8,083 nt of DNA from Desulfurococcales archaeon. Lineage in GTDB: Archaea; Thermoproteota; Thermoprotei_A; Sulfolobales; Desulfurococcaceae. How positions within the stretch are numbered: position 1 is the stretch's first letter; the number at the start of each line of letters is the position of its first letter. The translations under genes were made by a program, and so were the position numbers. A model generated the notes under the pieces. It did not search any database, was not told the origin of the DNA, and saw nothing but the letters and a program-made list of their open reading frames with translations. Of the stretch, positions 1-5,760 are shown one piece after another. The stretch spans positions 1 to 8,083 of the forward strand of contig WAON01000104.1 of NCBI GenBank assembly GCA_015521265.1. The letters are read 5' to 3'.

Positions 1-253
1 GTTTATCATCTATCAGGGTTTTCACAATATTTACCTCGCCCTGTACACGCCTCTCAAAACACTCTAAATAACCACCCCTTTCAGAGTAAAGTTTTACAAG
101 CAATCGATCATAAACACCCGCAATCCTACGCCCACCTCGGGGCTTCTTAGCAATCCCAATAACACATATCCTAACAAACCCTTTACCACAATACACATCG
201 ACAAAAACCTTATCACCACTCCGAAAATAAAAACCACGCTTAACAACGTACAT
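1..253 (-). CDS. Unrecognised small basic protein, N-terminal part (runs off left edge)
   Basis: Reading the minus strand from the ATG at 253-251 gives 84 codons with no stop up to the window edge, beginning MYVVKRGFYFRSGDKVFVDV. An in-frame TGA lies three codons upstream of the ATG, so this is the first possible start. The product is rich in Arg, Lys, Gly and Val, has three Cys in the visible part, and contains a basic segment KKPRGGRR near residues 36-43. The alternation of hydrophobic and charged residues suggests beta strands, with no signal peptide or membrane segment. I do not recognise the family and assign no function. It is divergent from the MoxR ATPase gene. The long open frame, the in-frame upstream stop and the promoter-like sequence ahead of it support a real gene. 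The upstream GGTTGAT is a poor ribosome binding site, and a TATA-like element about 26 bp away would allow a leaderless message. Confidence 0.6.
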   Translation of the reverse strand, partial: MYVVKRGFYFRSGDKVFVDVYCGKGFVRICVIGIAKKPRGGRRIAGVYDRLLVKLYSERGGYLECFERRVQGEVNIVKTLIDDK

Positions 254-275
254 AACCCATCAACCCAGCGGATAC

Positions 276-283
276 CTATAATA
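276..283. promoter_or_regulatory. TATA-like element that may serve both divergent genes
   Basis: CTATAATA on the plus strand (TATTATAG on the minus strand) lies between the divergent genes. About 26 bp away on the minus side is base 253, the ATG of the minus-strand gene, which would make that message leaderless. About 26 bp away on the plus side is base 306, just upstream of the ribosome binding site at 310-316. The spacing fits archaeal promoters, but this is inferred from position and A/T content only. TTTAATAT at 289-296 is an alternative for the plus strand. Confidence 0.4.
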
Positions 284-288
284 CAGGA

Positions 289-296
289 TTTAATAT
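289..296 (+). promoter_or_regulatory. Alternative TATA-like element for the MoxR/VWA pair
   Basis: TTTAATAT is a fair archaeal TATA-box match 30 bp before the MoxR start. It would place the transcript start near 319, downstream of the ribosome binding site at 310-316. For that reason the element at 276-283 fits better if the binding site is used. Confidence 0.3.
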
Positions 297-309
297 CATT
301 AACGAATAT

Positions 310-316
310 GGGTGAT
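310..316 (+). promoter_or_regulatory. Ribosome binding site of the MoxR gene
   Basis: GGGTGAT matches the crenarchaeal 16S rRNA 3' end (complement of ATCACC) and lies 9 nt before the ATG at 326, which it supports as the start. Confidence 0.7.
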
Positions 317-325
317 TAATAAAAA

Positions 326-1261
326 ATGAACAATCCAAAGAATTTACTAGTAGAAGACCCTATAATACGTAAAGTATATGAGATTTACGGACCACTAATA
401 AAGCCGCGGCAGCCGGTAAGGAATCCAGAGGAGATCATTAAGCGGTTGAAGAATGAATATAGACTAGTAGTAAAACCATACATAGTCTATCTAACTGTAG
501 CTGCATTCCTAAATAATCGCCCAGTACTCTACGAAGGACCTCCGGGCACTGGTAAGACTGAGATCGGAGAGGCGATCCTGACATTATGGGCTGGTAAGAC
601 AGCATTCGTACTACCATGTAGTGAGAATTACGATGAATACCGTGTTATAGGCGACTTCCACCCAGCAATGGCTATGGCTAAAGGATTCAATGAAGAAAGC
701 TTCATACCGAGACCATTATTAGCAGCACTAATACTAGATACTGGGGTATTAATAGACGAGATCAGGAGGAGTAATGAGGACTTCCAAAACATGCTTTTAG
801 ACATAATAGATAAAAGGAGGATCATAGTACCCGAGCTGAAGAAAGTCTACTATCAGAGAGGTATTGGTTTCCAAATAATATTTACGAGCAACCCATTAGA
901 CATTGCACAGAGCGATTTAAGCGAAGCATTCCTTAGGAGAGTAATCCGTATAGAATTCAAATACCCCAGTATGGAGGAAGAATATGAGATCGTAAAGCTT
1001 AGACTAGGAAACCTAATAGATCGGATACCTGGAAAAATGGTAAAGACTGCATTAGAGATTGTAAGGATTCTCAGGAAAAAAGCAGTCTATAAACCAGGTA
1101 CAGCAGACCTAGTATCATGGCTAACAATTACAGCAATATTAGCAGAACAGAAAAACAGGGAAGCAACAATAAATGAATTAATCGAGGCAGCACGAGCAAC
1201 TCTCATTAAAAACCCTGAAGATGAGGAGGTTGTCCTTGAAGCTGTTGAATCAGCTGGATAA
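326..1261 (+). CDS. MoxR-type AAA+ ATPase
   Basis: This 311-residue protein is an AAA+ ATPase of the MoxR class. Members couple ATP hydrolysis to remodelling or metal loading of partner complexes and usually pair with a VWA protein. Visible motifs are Walker A GPPGTGKT at residues 71-78, Walker B VLIDEI at 141-146 with the acidic pair D144-E145, sensor 1 in FTSNP with N189, and an arginine-finger segment SEAFLRR at 199-205. The order, spacing and length are normal for MoxR, and all key catalytic residues are present. Roughly the last 90 residues form the helical lid region. There is no signal peptide or membrane segment, so it should be cytoplasmic. The start is supported by GGGTGAT 9 nt upstream. 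Its end overlaps the VWA gene, which implies coexpression. The target cannot be told from sequence; the context (VWA partner) fits a RavA-ViaA-like system. Confidence 0.93.
   Translation: MNNPKNLLVEDPIIRKVYEIYGPLIKPRQPVRNPEEIIKRLKNEYRLVVKPYIVYLTVAAFLNNRPVLYEGPPGTGKTEIGEAILTLWAGKTAFVLPCSENYDEYRVIGDFHPAMAMAKGFNEESFIPRPLLAALILDTGVLIDEIRRSNEDFQNMLLDIIDKRRIIVPELKKVYYQRGIGFQIIFTSNPLDIAQSDLSEAFLRRVIRIEFKYPSMEEEYEIVKLRLGNLIDRIPGKMVKTALEIVRILRKKAVYKPGTADLVSWLTITAILAEQKNREATINELIEAARATLIKNPEDEEVVLEAVESAG
1223..1230 (+). promoter_or_regulatory. Ribosome binding site of the VWA gene inside the end of the MoxR gene
   Basis: GAGGAGGT is a strong Shine-Dalgarno match lying within the last codons of the MoxR gene. 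It is 5 nt before an in-frame TTG at 1236. The ATG at 1221 that gives the longest frame would swallow this site and has no binding site of its own, so TTG is preferred. Confidence 0.6.
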
Positions 1262-3086
1262 AGCTGTTAAGGCTGATGTTAACGAAGCACTCAGCAAGTT
1301 GGGAGAGATAAGAGATAATATTCCACCGGATAAATTGATCACTTATCTGAAGCTATACATAACATTAAAATCGCTAAATGCACCCATAGATAGGTTCTTT
1401 CCGGAACTACTAGGCTCTATTGGGATCAGTTATAAATCAATGGAAACCAGTATAGAACCACTATATAAATACACTAGTACAATGCACATTCTGAGAAAAA
1501 TACATGGGAAGAGAAAATTTACAGTTTCAGAAATATTTTCAAATAAGACTTCACAAACTGATCTCCTAGACTATATCTGGCTTAGGAAGAACAAGTATAT
1601 TATCAAGACGCGTAGCAAGCGTCTAACTATTAATAGGGATATATACGGCGAGTTTTTAGATAAGGAATGTGAGAGGAGTATAGACTATAAAGACATATAC
1701 AAATATATGATCGAGATTCCCAGCAGATTATGGCCAAAACTGATAACACCACAATTCTTGAAAAGCCTCGACTCAAACAGACTTGTACAATTAATTGAAA
1801 AATATTATGGATATAATGAAAAGGTAGATAAAACACTTCTAAATGAAGCAGCAGGTAGGGTTAAGACGGATAATAGACTTTCCACAGTATTGTCTAGTAA
1901 TGAAAGAATAATGAAGAAGCTAACAAAGAGACTGGGTTATGTAAACCCATATTCTATCAATTATATGAATGAGGACGAGCTTAGAGAGGTTAATATCGAG
2001 GATGTTCTTAGAGATCTATATAGGATTCCAATAGATGAGAGGCGTAAGATCATATCAAGGAATATGAGTAAAAGATCTATAAGGAGCATTATGTCGAAAC
2101 TAGACATATATACATTATCCGGTCTTAACGTCAAAATTAAAGAGCCTAGGCTTAAAGCAAAGATACTACTTGGAAAAGCGGTGGGCGAGACTATTAATTA
2201 CTTAATAACTAACGACCCTGCCCGTCTAGATTATGCGGAATATCTGCTCTCTAAAATCGATCCCGAACAGCTTGATCCAGACTTAAAACCAATCTATGAA
2301 TCAATGATTAGTAGAGATTATACATCACTACTGTACAGTTTCTCTCGGAGGAAGCCGGAATTTTTTATCGAGTATCTAGCCCTAACTATATCCAAACTTG
2401 TTCGAGAGAGGGGAGTTATTGAAAAAGAAATGATTGATAGAGCTATTAAAATAGGTTACATTGTTTTAAGAAATGCTATGAAGAGGATCGGTGAACCCGT
2501 AGGTAGGTACAAGTATTCTCCTATTAAAGGGTTTATTGATCTTAGAAAGACTATATACAACTATGTAAGACTCAACTATGAGATAACTAGAAGGGATAGA
2601 TGGCGTATGAATAGAATACACTTACTAATTGATACAAGCGGCTCCATGTTGAAATTCTCTACGTGGGCAATTTTATCATCTGCATACTTCCTACCGGTTT
2701 CAAAATATATTGTTCTATTCTCGAGAGAAGCCATAGTCTTCAAATCATCTAAGAAGACTATTAGGGAATTACTTATAAGATTCCTCGTGGAAGTATACCT
2801 GAAAGGGTTTACAGGCTACACTAATATAACTAACGCATTAAGGACTGTTTATAGATTAGTAGCCCCTGGTGATAGAGTCGTCATGTTCAGTGATCTAATG
2901 CAAACGATTCCGGACGAGGACCCCGCAATCCAGGCGAGAAGAATACTAGACAAACAGGTAGAAGTAACGATAATAACTCCTCAAAGACACGATCCGGTAC
3001 TAGCCGATAAATTAGTGGAAATGGGTTGTAGACTATACATTGAACCCAAACTAACCCCTCGACTCATAAAACACTTAATAGGGTAG
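1236..3086 (+). CDS. VWA-domain (MIDAS) protein, partner of the MoxR ATPase
   Basis: The product is about 616 residues from TTG 1236 (621 from ATG 1221). The C-terminal part, from about residue 455, is a von Willebrand A domain with a complete metal-ion-dependent adhesion site: DTSGS at 466-470, the threonine in TGYTN (T529) and the aspartate in FSDLM (D553). The first ~450 residues are rich in Leu, Ile, Lys and Arg, look mainly helical and show no motif I recognise. There is no signal peptide or membrane segment, so it is probably cytoplasmic. VWA proteins encoded next to MoxR ATPases act with them, as ViaA does with RavA; the MIDAS site probably binds an acidic ligand through a divalent metal. 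The gene overlaps the MoxR gene, and its strong binding site at 1223-1230 lies inside it, pointing to translational coupling. The start is uncertain (ATG 1221, TTG 1236 or TTG 1245). The substrate is unknown. Confidence 0.9.
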   Translation: MKLLNQLDKAVKADVNEALSKLGEIRDNIPPDKLITYLKLYITLKSLNAPIDRFFPELLGSIGISYKSMETSIEPLYKYTSTMHILRKIHGKRKFTVSEIFSNKTSQTDLLDYIWLRKNKYIIKTRSKRLTINRDIYGEFLDKECERSIDYKDIYKYMIEIPSRLWPKLITPQFLKSLDSNRLVQLIEKYYGYNEKVDKTLLNEAAGRVKTDNRLSTVLSSNERIMKKLTKRLGYVNPYSINYMNEDELREVNIEDVLRDLYRIPIDERRKIISRNMSKRSIRSIMSKLDIYTLSGLNVKIKEPRLKAKILLGKAVGETINYLITNDPARLDYAEYLLSKIDPEQLDPDLKPIYESMISRDYTSLLYSFSRRKPEFFIEYLALTISKLVRERGVIEKEMIDRAIKIGYIVLRNAMKRIGEPVGRYKYSPIKGFIDLRKTIYNYVRLNYEITRRDRWRMNRIHLLIDTSGSMLKFSTWAILSSAYFLPVSKYIVLFSREAIVFKSSKKTIRELLIRFLVEVYLKGFTGYTNITNALRTVYRLVAPGDRVVMFSDLMQTIPDEDPAIQARRILDKQVEVTIITPQRHDPVLADKLVEMGCRLYIEPKLTPRLIKHLIG

Positions 3087-3151
3087 AAACCCAGTACCTA
3101 AACCTTAAAATACGGTTACACATTATCCATGTTTAGGGAAAACAATAAATG

Positions 3152-3167
3152 ACTATTAATAATTAGT
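3152..3167 (+). promoter_or_regulatory. Promoter candidate of the ribosomal protein operon, with an imperfect palindrome
   Basis: The gap at 3087-3198 contains the A/T-rich sequence ACTATTAATAATTAGT. The nonamer TAATAATTA at 3157-3165 is a plausible TATA box. A transcript start about 26 bp on, near 3187, would leave a leader of about 12-15 nt containing the GAGGTG at 3190-3195. The 16-mer is also an imperfect palindrome (six of eight base pairs match), so a dimeric regulator is possible but not shown. CTTAAAATA at 3104-3112 is a second TATA candidate. Confidence 0.45.
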
Positions 3168-3189
3168 ATTCGAGGAGTAGTATGTGGGA

Positions 3190-3195
3190 GAGGTG
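3190..3195 (+). promoter_or_regulatory. Ribosome binding site of rps19
   Basis: GAGGTG is close to the full crenarchaeal Shine-Dalgarno sequence. It lies 3 nt before the TTG at 3199 and 6 nt before the TTG at 3202. A TAG at 3196-3198 is in frame directly upstream, so the gene must start at one of these two TTG codons; no ATG is available nearby. Confidence 0.7.
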
Positions 3196-3198
3196 TAG

Positions 3199-3630
3199 TT
3201 GTTGTCGATAGAGATAGAGATCCCGCCGGAGTGGGAGAAGTTTAAGTATCGGGGTAAGACGCTGCGGGAACTACTGAATATGCCTATGGATGAATTAATA
3301 AACCTATTCCCTGCAAGGGCTAGGCGCAGCCTTCGCAGAGGCTTGACCCGTGCACAGGTTAAACTCCTCGCTAAAATACGTAAGTATCGTATGCAGAAAG
3401 AGAAGGGTAAGAAGATTATAAAAACCCATGTACGAGACATGATCGTACTACCAGAAATGGTCGGCTTAACTATTGCAGTTTATAACGGTAAAGAATTCAT
3501 ACCTGTTAGAATAGTCCCCGAAATGATCGGGCACTACCTGGGAGAATTCAGCCCAACAACAAAGAAAGTACAACACGGTGAGCCGGGCCTTAAAGCAACC
3601 CGTAGCAGTATGTATGTATCACTAAAGTAA
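3199..3630 (+). CDS. rps19: Small subunit ribosomal protein S19 (uS19)
   Basis: S19 binds 16S rRNA in the head of the 30S subunit near the A-site finger and forms a dimer-like contact with S13. The 143-residue product has the archaeal N-terminal extension (YRGKTLRELLNMPMDELINL, residues 15-34) followed by the RNA-binding ARARRSLRRG. The conserved core is at about residues 75-143: VGLTIAVYNGKEFIPV, then EMIGHYLGEF and the end FSPTTKKVQHGEPGLKATRS. The length is normal for archaea. A stop directly precedes the frame, so initiation is at TTG 3199 or TTG 3202; the latter is better spaced from GAGGTG. It is the first ribosomal gene here, with rpl22 following after 13 nt. In many archaea rpl2 lies directly upstream, but it is absent here. 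Confidence 0.97.
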   Translation: MLSIEIEIPPEWEKFKYRGKTLRELLNMPMDELINLFPARARRSLRRGLTRAQVKLLAKIRKYRMQKEKGKKIIKTHVRDMIVLPEMVGLTIAVYNGKEFIPVRIVPEMIGHYLGEFSPTTKKVQHGEPGLKATRSSMYVSLK

Positions 3631-3643
3631 GGGTGGTTAAAAC

Positions 3644-4123
3644 ATGCCGACATGGCACTACTCATACAAAGTCCGAGACGAGTCGAAGATCGCTAAAGGC
3701 GTAGGGTTCGACATACCCGTATCGGTCAAGGATATGAGGGAAGTTGCAGCCGTTGTTAAGGGTATGAAGCTAGAGGAGGCTAAGAAGCTCCTAGAAAACG
3801 TGATCAATATGAAGGAGGCAATACCGGTTAAACGATATAAGGGTAAGACAGGGCATCGCCACGGGTTAGCGGGTAAGTATAAGTGGCCTATTGGTAGGTA
3901 CCCGGTTAAAGCTGCACGTTACTTGTTAAAACTGCTTGAACACGTAGAAGCTAATGCGGAGAATAAAGACCTTGATAAGGAGAAACTGGTGATCCGGCAT
4001 ATAGGTGTACATAAAGGCATGACCCTGAAGAGGTGGATGCCCCGCGCCTTTGGACGTGCAACCCCAAAGTATAGGAGGACAACACATGTAGAGGTAATAG
4101 TTGAAGAGGTTGGTAAGAAATGA
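3644..4123 (+). CDS. rpl22: Large subunit ribosomal protein L22 (uL22)
   Basis: L22 contacts all 23S rRNA domains, and its long beta hairpin lines the peptide exit tunnel. The 159-residue protein is typical for archaea. Its N-terminal MPTWHYSYK leads into the helical globular domain (about residues 25-110). The hairpin segment RWMPRAFGRATPKYRRTTHV occupies residues 128-147, with the final strand VEVIVEEV. It contains the archaeal insertion KGKTGHRHGLAGKYKWPIGR around residues 64-84. The ATG at 3644 is preceded by GGGTGGTT with about 5 nt spacing, which fixes the start. The stop codon TGA overlaps the ATG of rps3 (ATGA), indicating coupled translation. Confidence 0.97.
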   Translation: MPTWHYSYKVRDESKIAKGVGFDIPVSVKDMREVAAVVKGMKLEEAKKLLENVINMKEAIPVKRYKGKTGHRHGLAGKYKWPIGRYPVKAARYLLKLLEHVEANAENKDLDKEKLVIRHIGVHKGMTLKRWMPRAFGRATPKYRRTTHVEVIVEEVGKK

Positions 4124-4836
4124 CTGGGCCTAGGGTTAAGGAGCACTTTATAAATTATAGTTTGAAAAGGGTTATGCTCGACGAATTCCTAGCTAATTAC
4201 TTTAAAGATGCAGGCTATGCAGGAGTAGAACTCTATAAAACACCTACCGGGTGGAGGACGGTTATCTACGCAGAGTATCCGGGGAGGATTATTGGTAGGG
4301 GTGGAAGCGTTATAAGGAAGCTAACAACTATTCTACAAACACACTTCGGCCTGGAGAATGTAAACATAACAGTACTACCAGTACAAAACCCCGATCTAAA
4401 CGCTAGAGTAGTAGCTTTCAGAATAGTACGCGCACTAGAAAAAGAAATACCATATAGAAGGGTTGCAATGGTTATGTTAAGGAGGATAATGAATGCTGGC
4501 GCTGTTGGAGCAGAGATCGTGATAAGCGGTAAGCTTCGAAGTGAGAGGGCGAGATACGAGAAATTAAAAGCAGGAAAGATCTATAAAGCCGGCGACCTAG
4601 TAGAATACATTGTTGATAGAGCCGTTGGGAAAGCATTATTGAAGAGAGGAGTATATGGTGTTGAAGTAGTAATTGTAAAACCCAATATTAGACCGCCAGA
4701 CTACATAGAGATCAAGAATATCCCGCCTGAGCAACTAGCAGACCTTAAACCGGAGAGTAAAACAGTACAGGAAGAAGCAGAGGAAGGAGAAGCTGGAGAA
4801 AAAACAGGGGAGGAAAAGGAGGGCGGTGAGCAGTGA
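4120..4836 (+). CDS. rps3: Small subunit ribosomal protein S3 (uS3)
   Basis: S3 lies at the mRNA entry channel of the 30S head, where basic residues help unwind mRNA. The 238-residue product has a type II KH domain in its first ~95 residues, with the GXXG loop GRGG at 59-62 within PGRIIGRGGSVIRKL. The C-terminal S3 domain contains IMNAGAVGAEIVISGKL and RSERARYEKL, with the conserved KAGDLVEYIVDRAVGKALLK region following. The last ~30 residues form a strongly acidic Glu-rich tail, which resembles extensions found in other archaeal S3 proteins. The gene overlaps rpl22 by 4 bp (ATGA), with GAGGTTGGT ahead of the start. Its final TGA overlaps the GTG start of rpl29. Confidence 0.97.
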   Translation: MTGPRVKEHFINYSLKRVMLDEFLANYFKDAGYAGVELYKTPTGWRTVIYAEYPGRIIGRGGSVIRKLTTILQTHFGLENVNITVLPVQNPDLNARVVAFRIVRALEKEIPYRRVAMVMLRRIMNAGAVGAEIVISGKLRSERARYEKLKAGKIYKAGDLVEYIVDRAVGKALLKRGVYGVEVVIVKPNIRPPDYIEIKNIPPEQLADLKPESKTVQEEAEEGEAGEKTGEEKEGGEQ

Positions 4837-5036
4837 AGCCGGATGAGATTAGGAGGATGAGTATGGAGGATAGGATTAGGAGGCTTAACGAGTTAAGACT
4901 AGAACTATTAAAGCTGAGACTGCAAGCACGTATAGGAACACTTACAAATAATGCAAGGATCAGGAACATTAAGAGGGATATAGCAAGGATATTAACTATC
5001 ATTCGAGAAGAAGAACTCGGGATTAAGAGGGAGTAA
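4833..5036 (+). CDS. rpl29: Large subunit ribosomal protein L29 (uL29)
   Basis: L29 is a small helical hairpin protein next to the peptide exit tunnel that helps form the docking site for signal recognition particle. The 67-residue product fits the family: two long amphipathic helices, with LNELRLELLKLRLQARIGTL in the first part and the conserved NNARIRNIKRDIARILTII in the second. Initiation is at GTG 4833, overlapping the stop of rps3 (GTGA). GGAGGG at 4818-4823, 9 nt upstream and inside rps3, is its likely ribosome binding site. An 86-bp gap follows, unusual in this otherwise tightly packed operon. Confidence 0.95.
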   Translation: MKPDEIRRMSMEDRIRRLNELRLELLKLRLQARIGTLTNNARIRNIKRDIARILTIIREEELGIKRE

Positions 5037-5077
5037 TAAAGCAGTATTTTACCCGTTAATTCCTCGCAGGTTATAAC

Positions 5078-5093
5078 TAATAATTAATTTAAA
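5078..5093 (+). promoter_or_regulatory. Internal promoter candidate before the RNase P p29 gene
   Basis: The gap at 5037-5122 is A/T-rich. It carries TAATAATTA at 5078-5086, identical to the nonamer before rps19, followed by TTTAAA at 5088-5093. A TATA box centred at 5082 would start transcription near 5108 and leave about 15 nt of leader that includes the AGTGAT at 5113-5118. This suggests a second transcript for the p29-S17 part of the operon. I saw no convincing T-tract terminator in the gap. Confidence 0.45.
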
Positions 5094-5112
5094 GTATCAG
5101 CTACTAACCCGT

Positions 5113-5118
5113 AGTGAT
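5113..5118 (+). promoter_or_regulatory. Ribosome binding site of the RNase P p29 gene
   Basis: AGTGAT matches the crenarchaeal GGTGAT core at five of six bases and lies 4 nt before the TTG at 5123. It supports TTG initiation where no ATG is available. Confidence 0.55.
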
Positions 5119-5122
5119 TTAA

Positions 5123-5404
5123 TTGAAGCATTCTCGTAAGAACCTTATATATCATGAATTGATAGGGTTAAGGATTAGAGTCCTCGAATACCCTGATCCA
5201 AGCATTGCTGGTTTAGAAGGTTTGGTTGTTGATGAAACTATGAAAACACTATTAATAGAGAAAGATAATGGTAGAAGAATAAGGATTTATAAAGTGCATG
5301 GAGTATTTGAATTCATGCTCCCAACAGGGGAGAAAGTAATAATTAGGGGGGCAAGGATTTTAGCTAGACCAGAAGAGAGGCTGAAAAAGATACGTAAAAG
5401 GTGA
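5123..5404 (+). CDS. rnp1: Ribonuclease P protein component 1 (p29/Pop4 family)
   Basis: Archaeal p29 (Rpp29, Pop4) binds with Rpp21 to the specificity side of RNase P RNA and helps remove 5' leaders from pre-tRNA. The 93-residue protein matches the family in length and pattern. An N-terminal basic helix (HSRKNLIYHELIGLRIRVLE) precedes the Sm-like beta barrel. The motif GLEGLVVDETMKTLLIE is at residues 30-46 and the final strands FEFMLPTGEKVIIRGARI at 62-79, with a basic C-terminal tail (RPEERLKKIRKR). Initiation is at TTG 5123, preceded by AGTGAT. The gene lies between rpl29 and rps17 as in other archaea, but follows an 86-bp gap with a promoter candidate. Its stop overlaps the region of the rps17 start. 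Confidence 0.95.
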   Translation: MKHSRKNLIYHELIGLRIRVLEYPDPSIAGLEGLVVDETMKTLLIEKDNGRRIRIYKVHGVFEFMLPTGEKVIIRGARILARPEERLKKIRKR

Positions 5405-5406
5405 TT
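5400..5406 (+). promoter_or_regulatory. Ribosome binding site of rps17, overlapping the end of rnp1
   Basis: GGTGATT is an excellent crenarchaeal Shine-Dalgarno site. It overlaps the GTG at 5401 that begins the longest frame, so that GTG cannot be the usual start. The site is 6 nt before the TTG at 5413 and 9 nt before the ATG at 5416. Confidence 0.65.
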
Positions 5407-5415
5407 AATGGTTTG

Positions 5416-5760
5416 ATGAAGGCTAGAAATATAGGTATTCCGGGAATCGAGCCGCCTAAAGAGACATGTGATGACCCTAAGTGTCCATGGCATGGGCACG
5501 TTAAGGTTAGAGGGCAGATACTTAGGGGTGTTGTTGTAAAGGATAGTATGCATCGAACCGTTGTCGTTAGGCACGATTACCTATACTATGTTAAGAAGTA
5601 TAAACGATATGAAAAGAGGCACACGCTTATACATGCACATAACCCGCCCTGCATCAATGCTAAGAAGGGGGATGTTGTTGTTATCGGTGAGACCCGCCCA
5701 CTTTCTAAAACGGTTTCCTTCGTAGTACTTGGAGTAGTTAAGAGGGCTGGTGGAGAGTAA
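5416..5760 (+). CDS. rps17: Small subunit ribosomal protein S17 (uS17)
   Basis: S17 is a primary 16S rRNA-binding protein with an OB-fold. The 114-residue product begins MKARNIGIPGIEPPKETC, as archaeal S17 proteins do. It continues with the OB-fold core (VKVRGQILRGVVVKDSMHRT, residues 29-48) and the conserved HAHNPPCINAKKGDVV and GETRPLSKTVSFVVL. Cys18, Cys23, His26 and Cys79 could form a zinc site, as discussed in the findings. I chose ATG 5416 because the ribosome binding site at 5400-5406 sits 9 nt before it; TTG 5413 adds one residue, and GTG 5401 is unlikely. The TAA overlaps the ATG of rpl14 (TAATG). Confidence 0.95.
   Translation: MKARNIGIPGIEPPKETCDDPKCPWHGHVKVRGQILRGVVVKDSMHRTVVVRHDYLYYVKKYKRYEKRHTLIHAHNPPCINAKKGDVVVIGETRPLSKTVSFVVLGVVKRAGGE

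Noticed and set aside
1221..1235. ATG at 1221 as start of the VWA gene
   Set aside because: It has no ribosome binding site and would place a strong GAGGAGGT inside the coding region; TTG 1236 fits better, though ATG 1221 is not excluded.
3081..3092. Possible terminator hairpin GGGT-AGAA-ACCC after the VWA gene
   Set aside because: The stem is only four base pairs, includes the stop codon, and no T-rich tract follows.
3129..3152. Seven-codon frame in the gap before rps19, considered as a leader peptide
   Set aside because: It has no binding site, lies upstream of the likely transcript start near 3187, and its length is within chance.
3156..3440. Minus-strand open frame of 94 codons opposite the start of rps19
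   Set aside because: It covers the operon promoter candidate and the conserved S19 N-terminus in antisense and resembles no protein; it appears to be a by-product of S19 codon use.
5401..5415. GTG at 5401 as start of rps17
   Set aside because: The GTG is itself part of the GGTGATT binding site, and the added residues do not resemble archaeal S17 N-termini.
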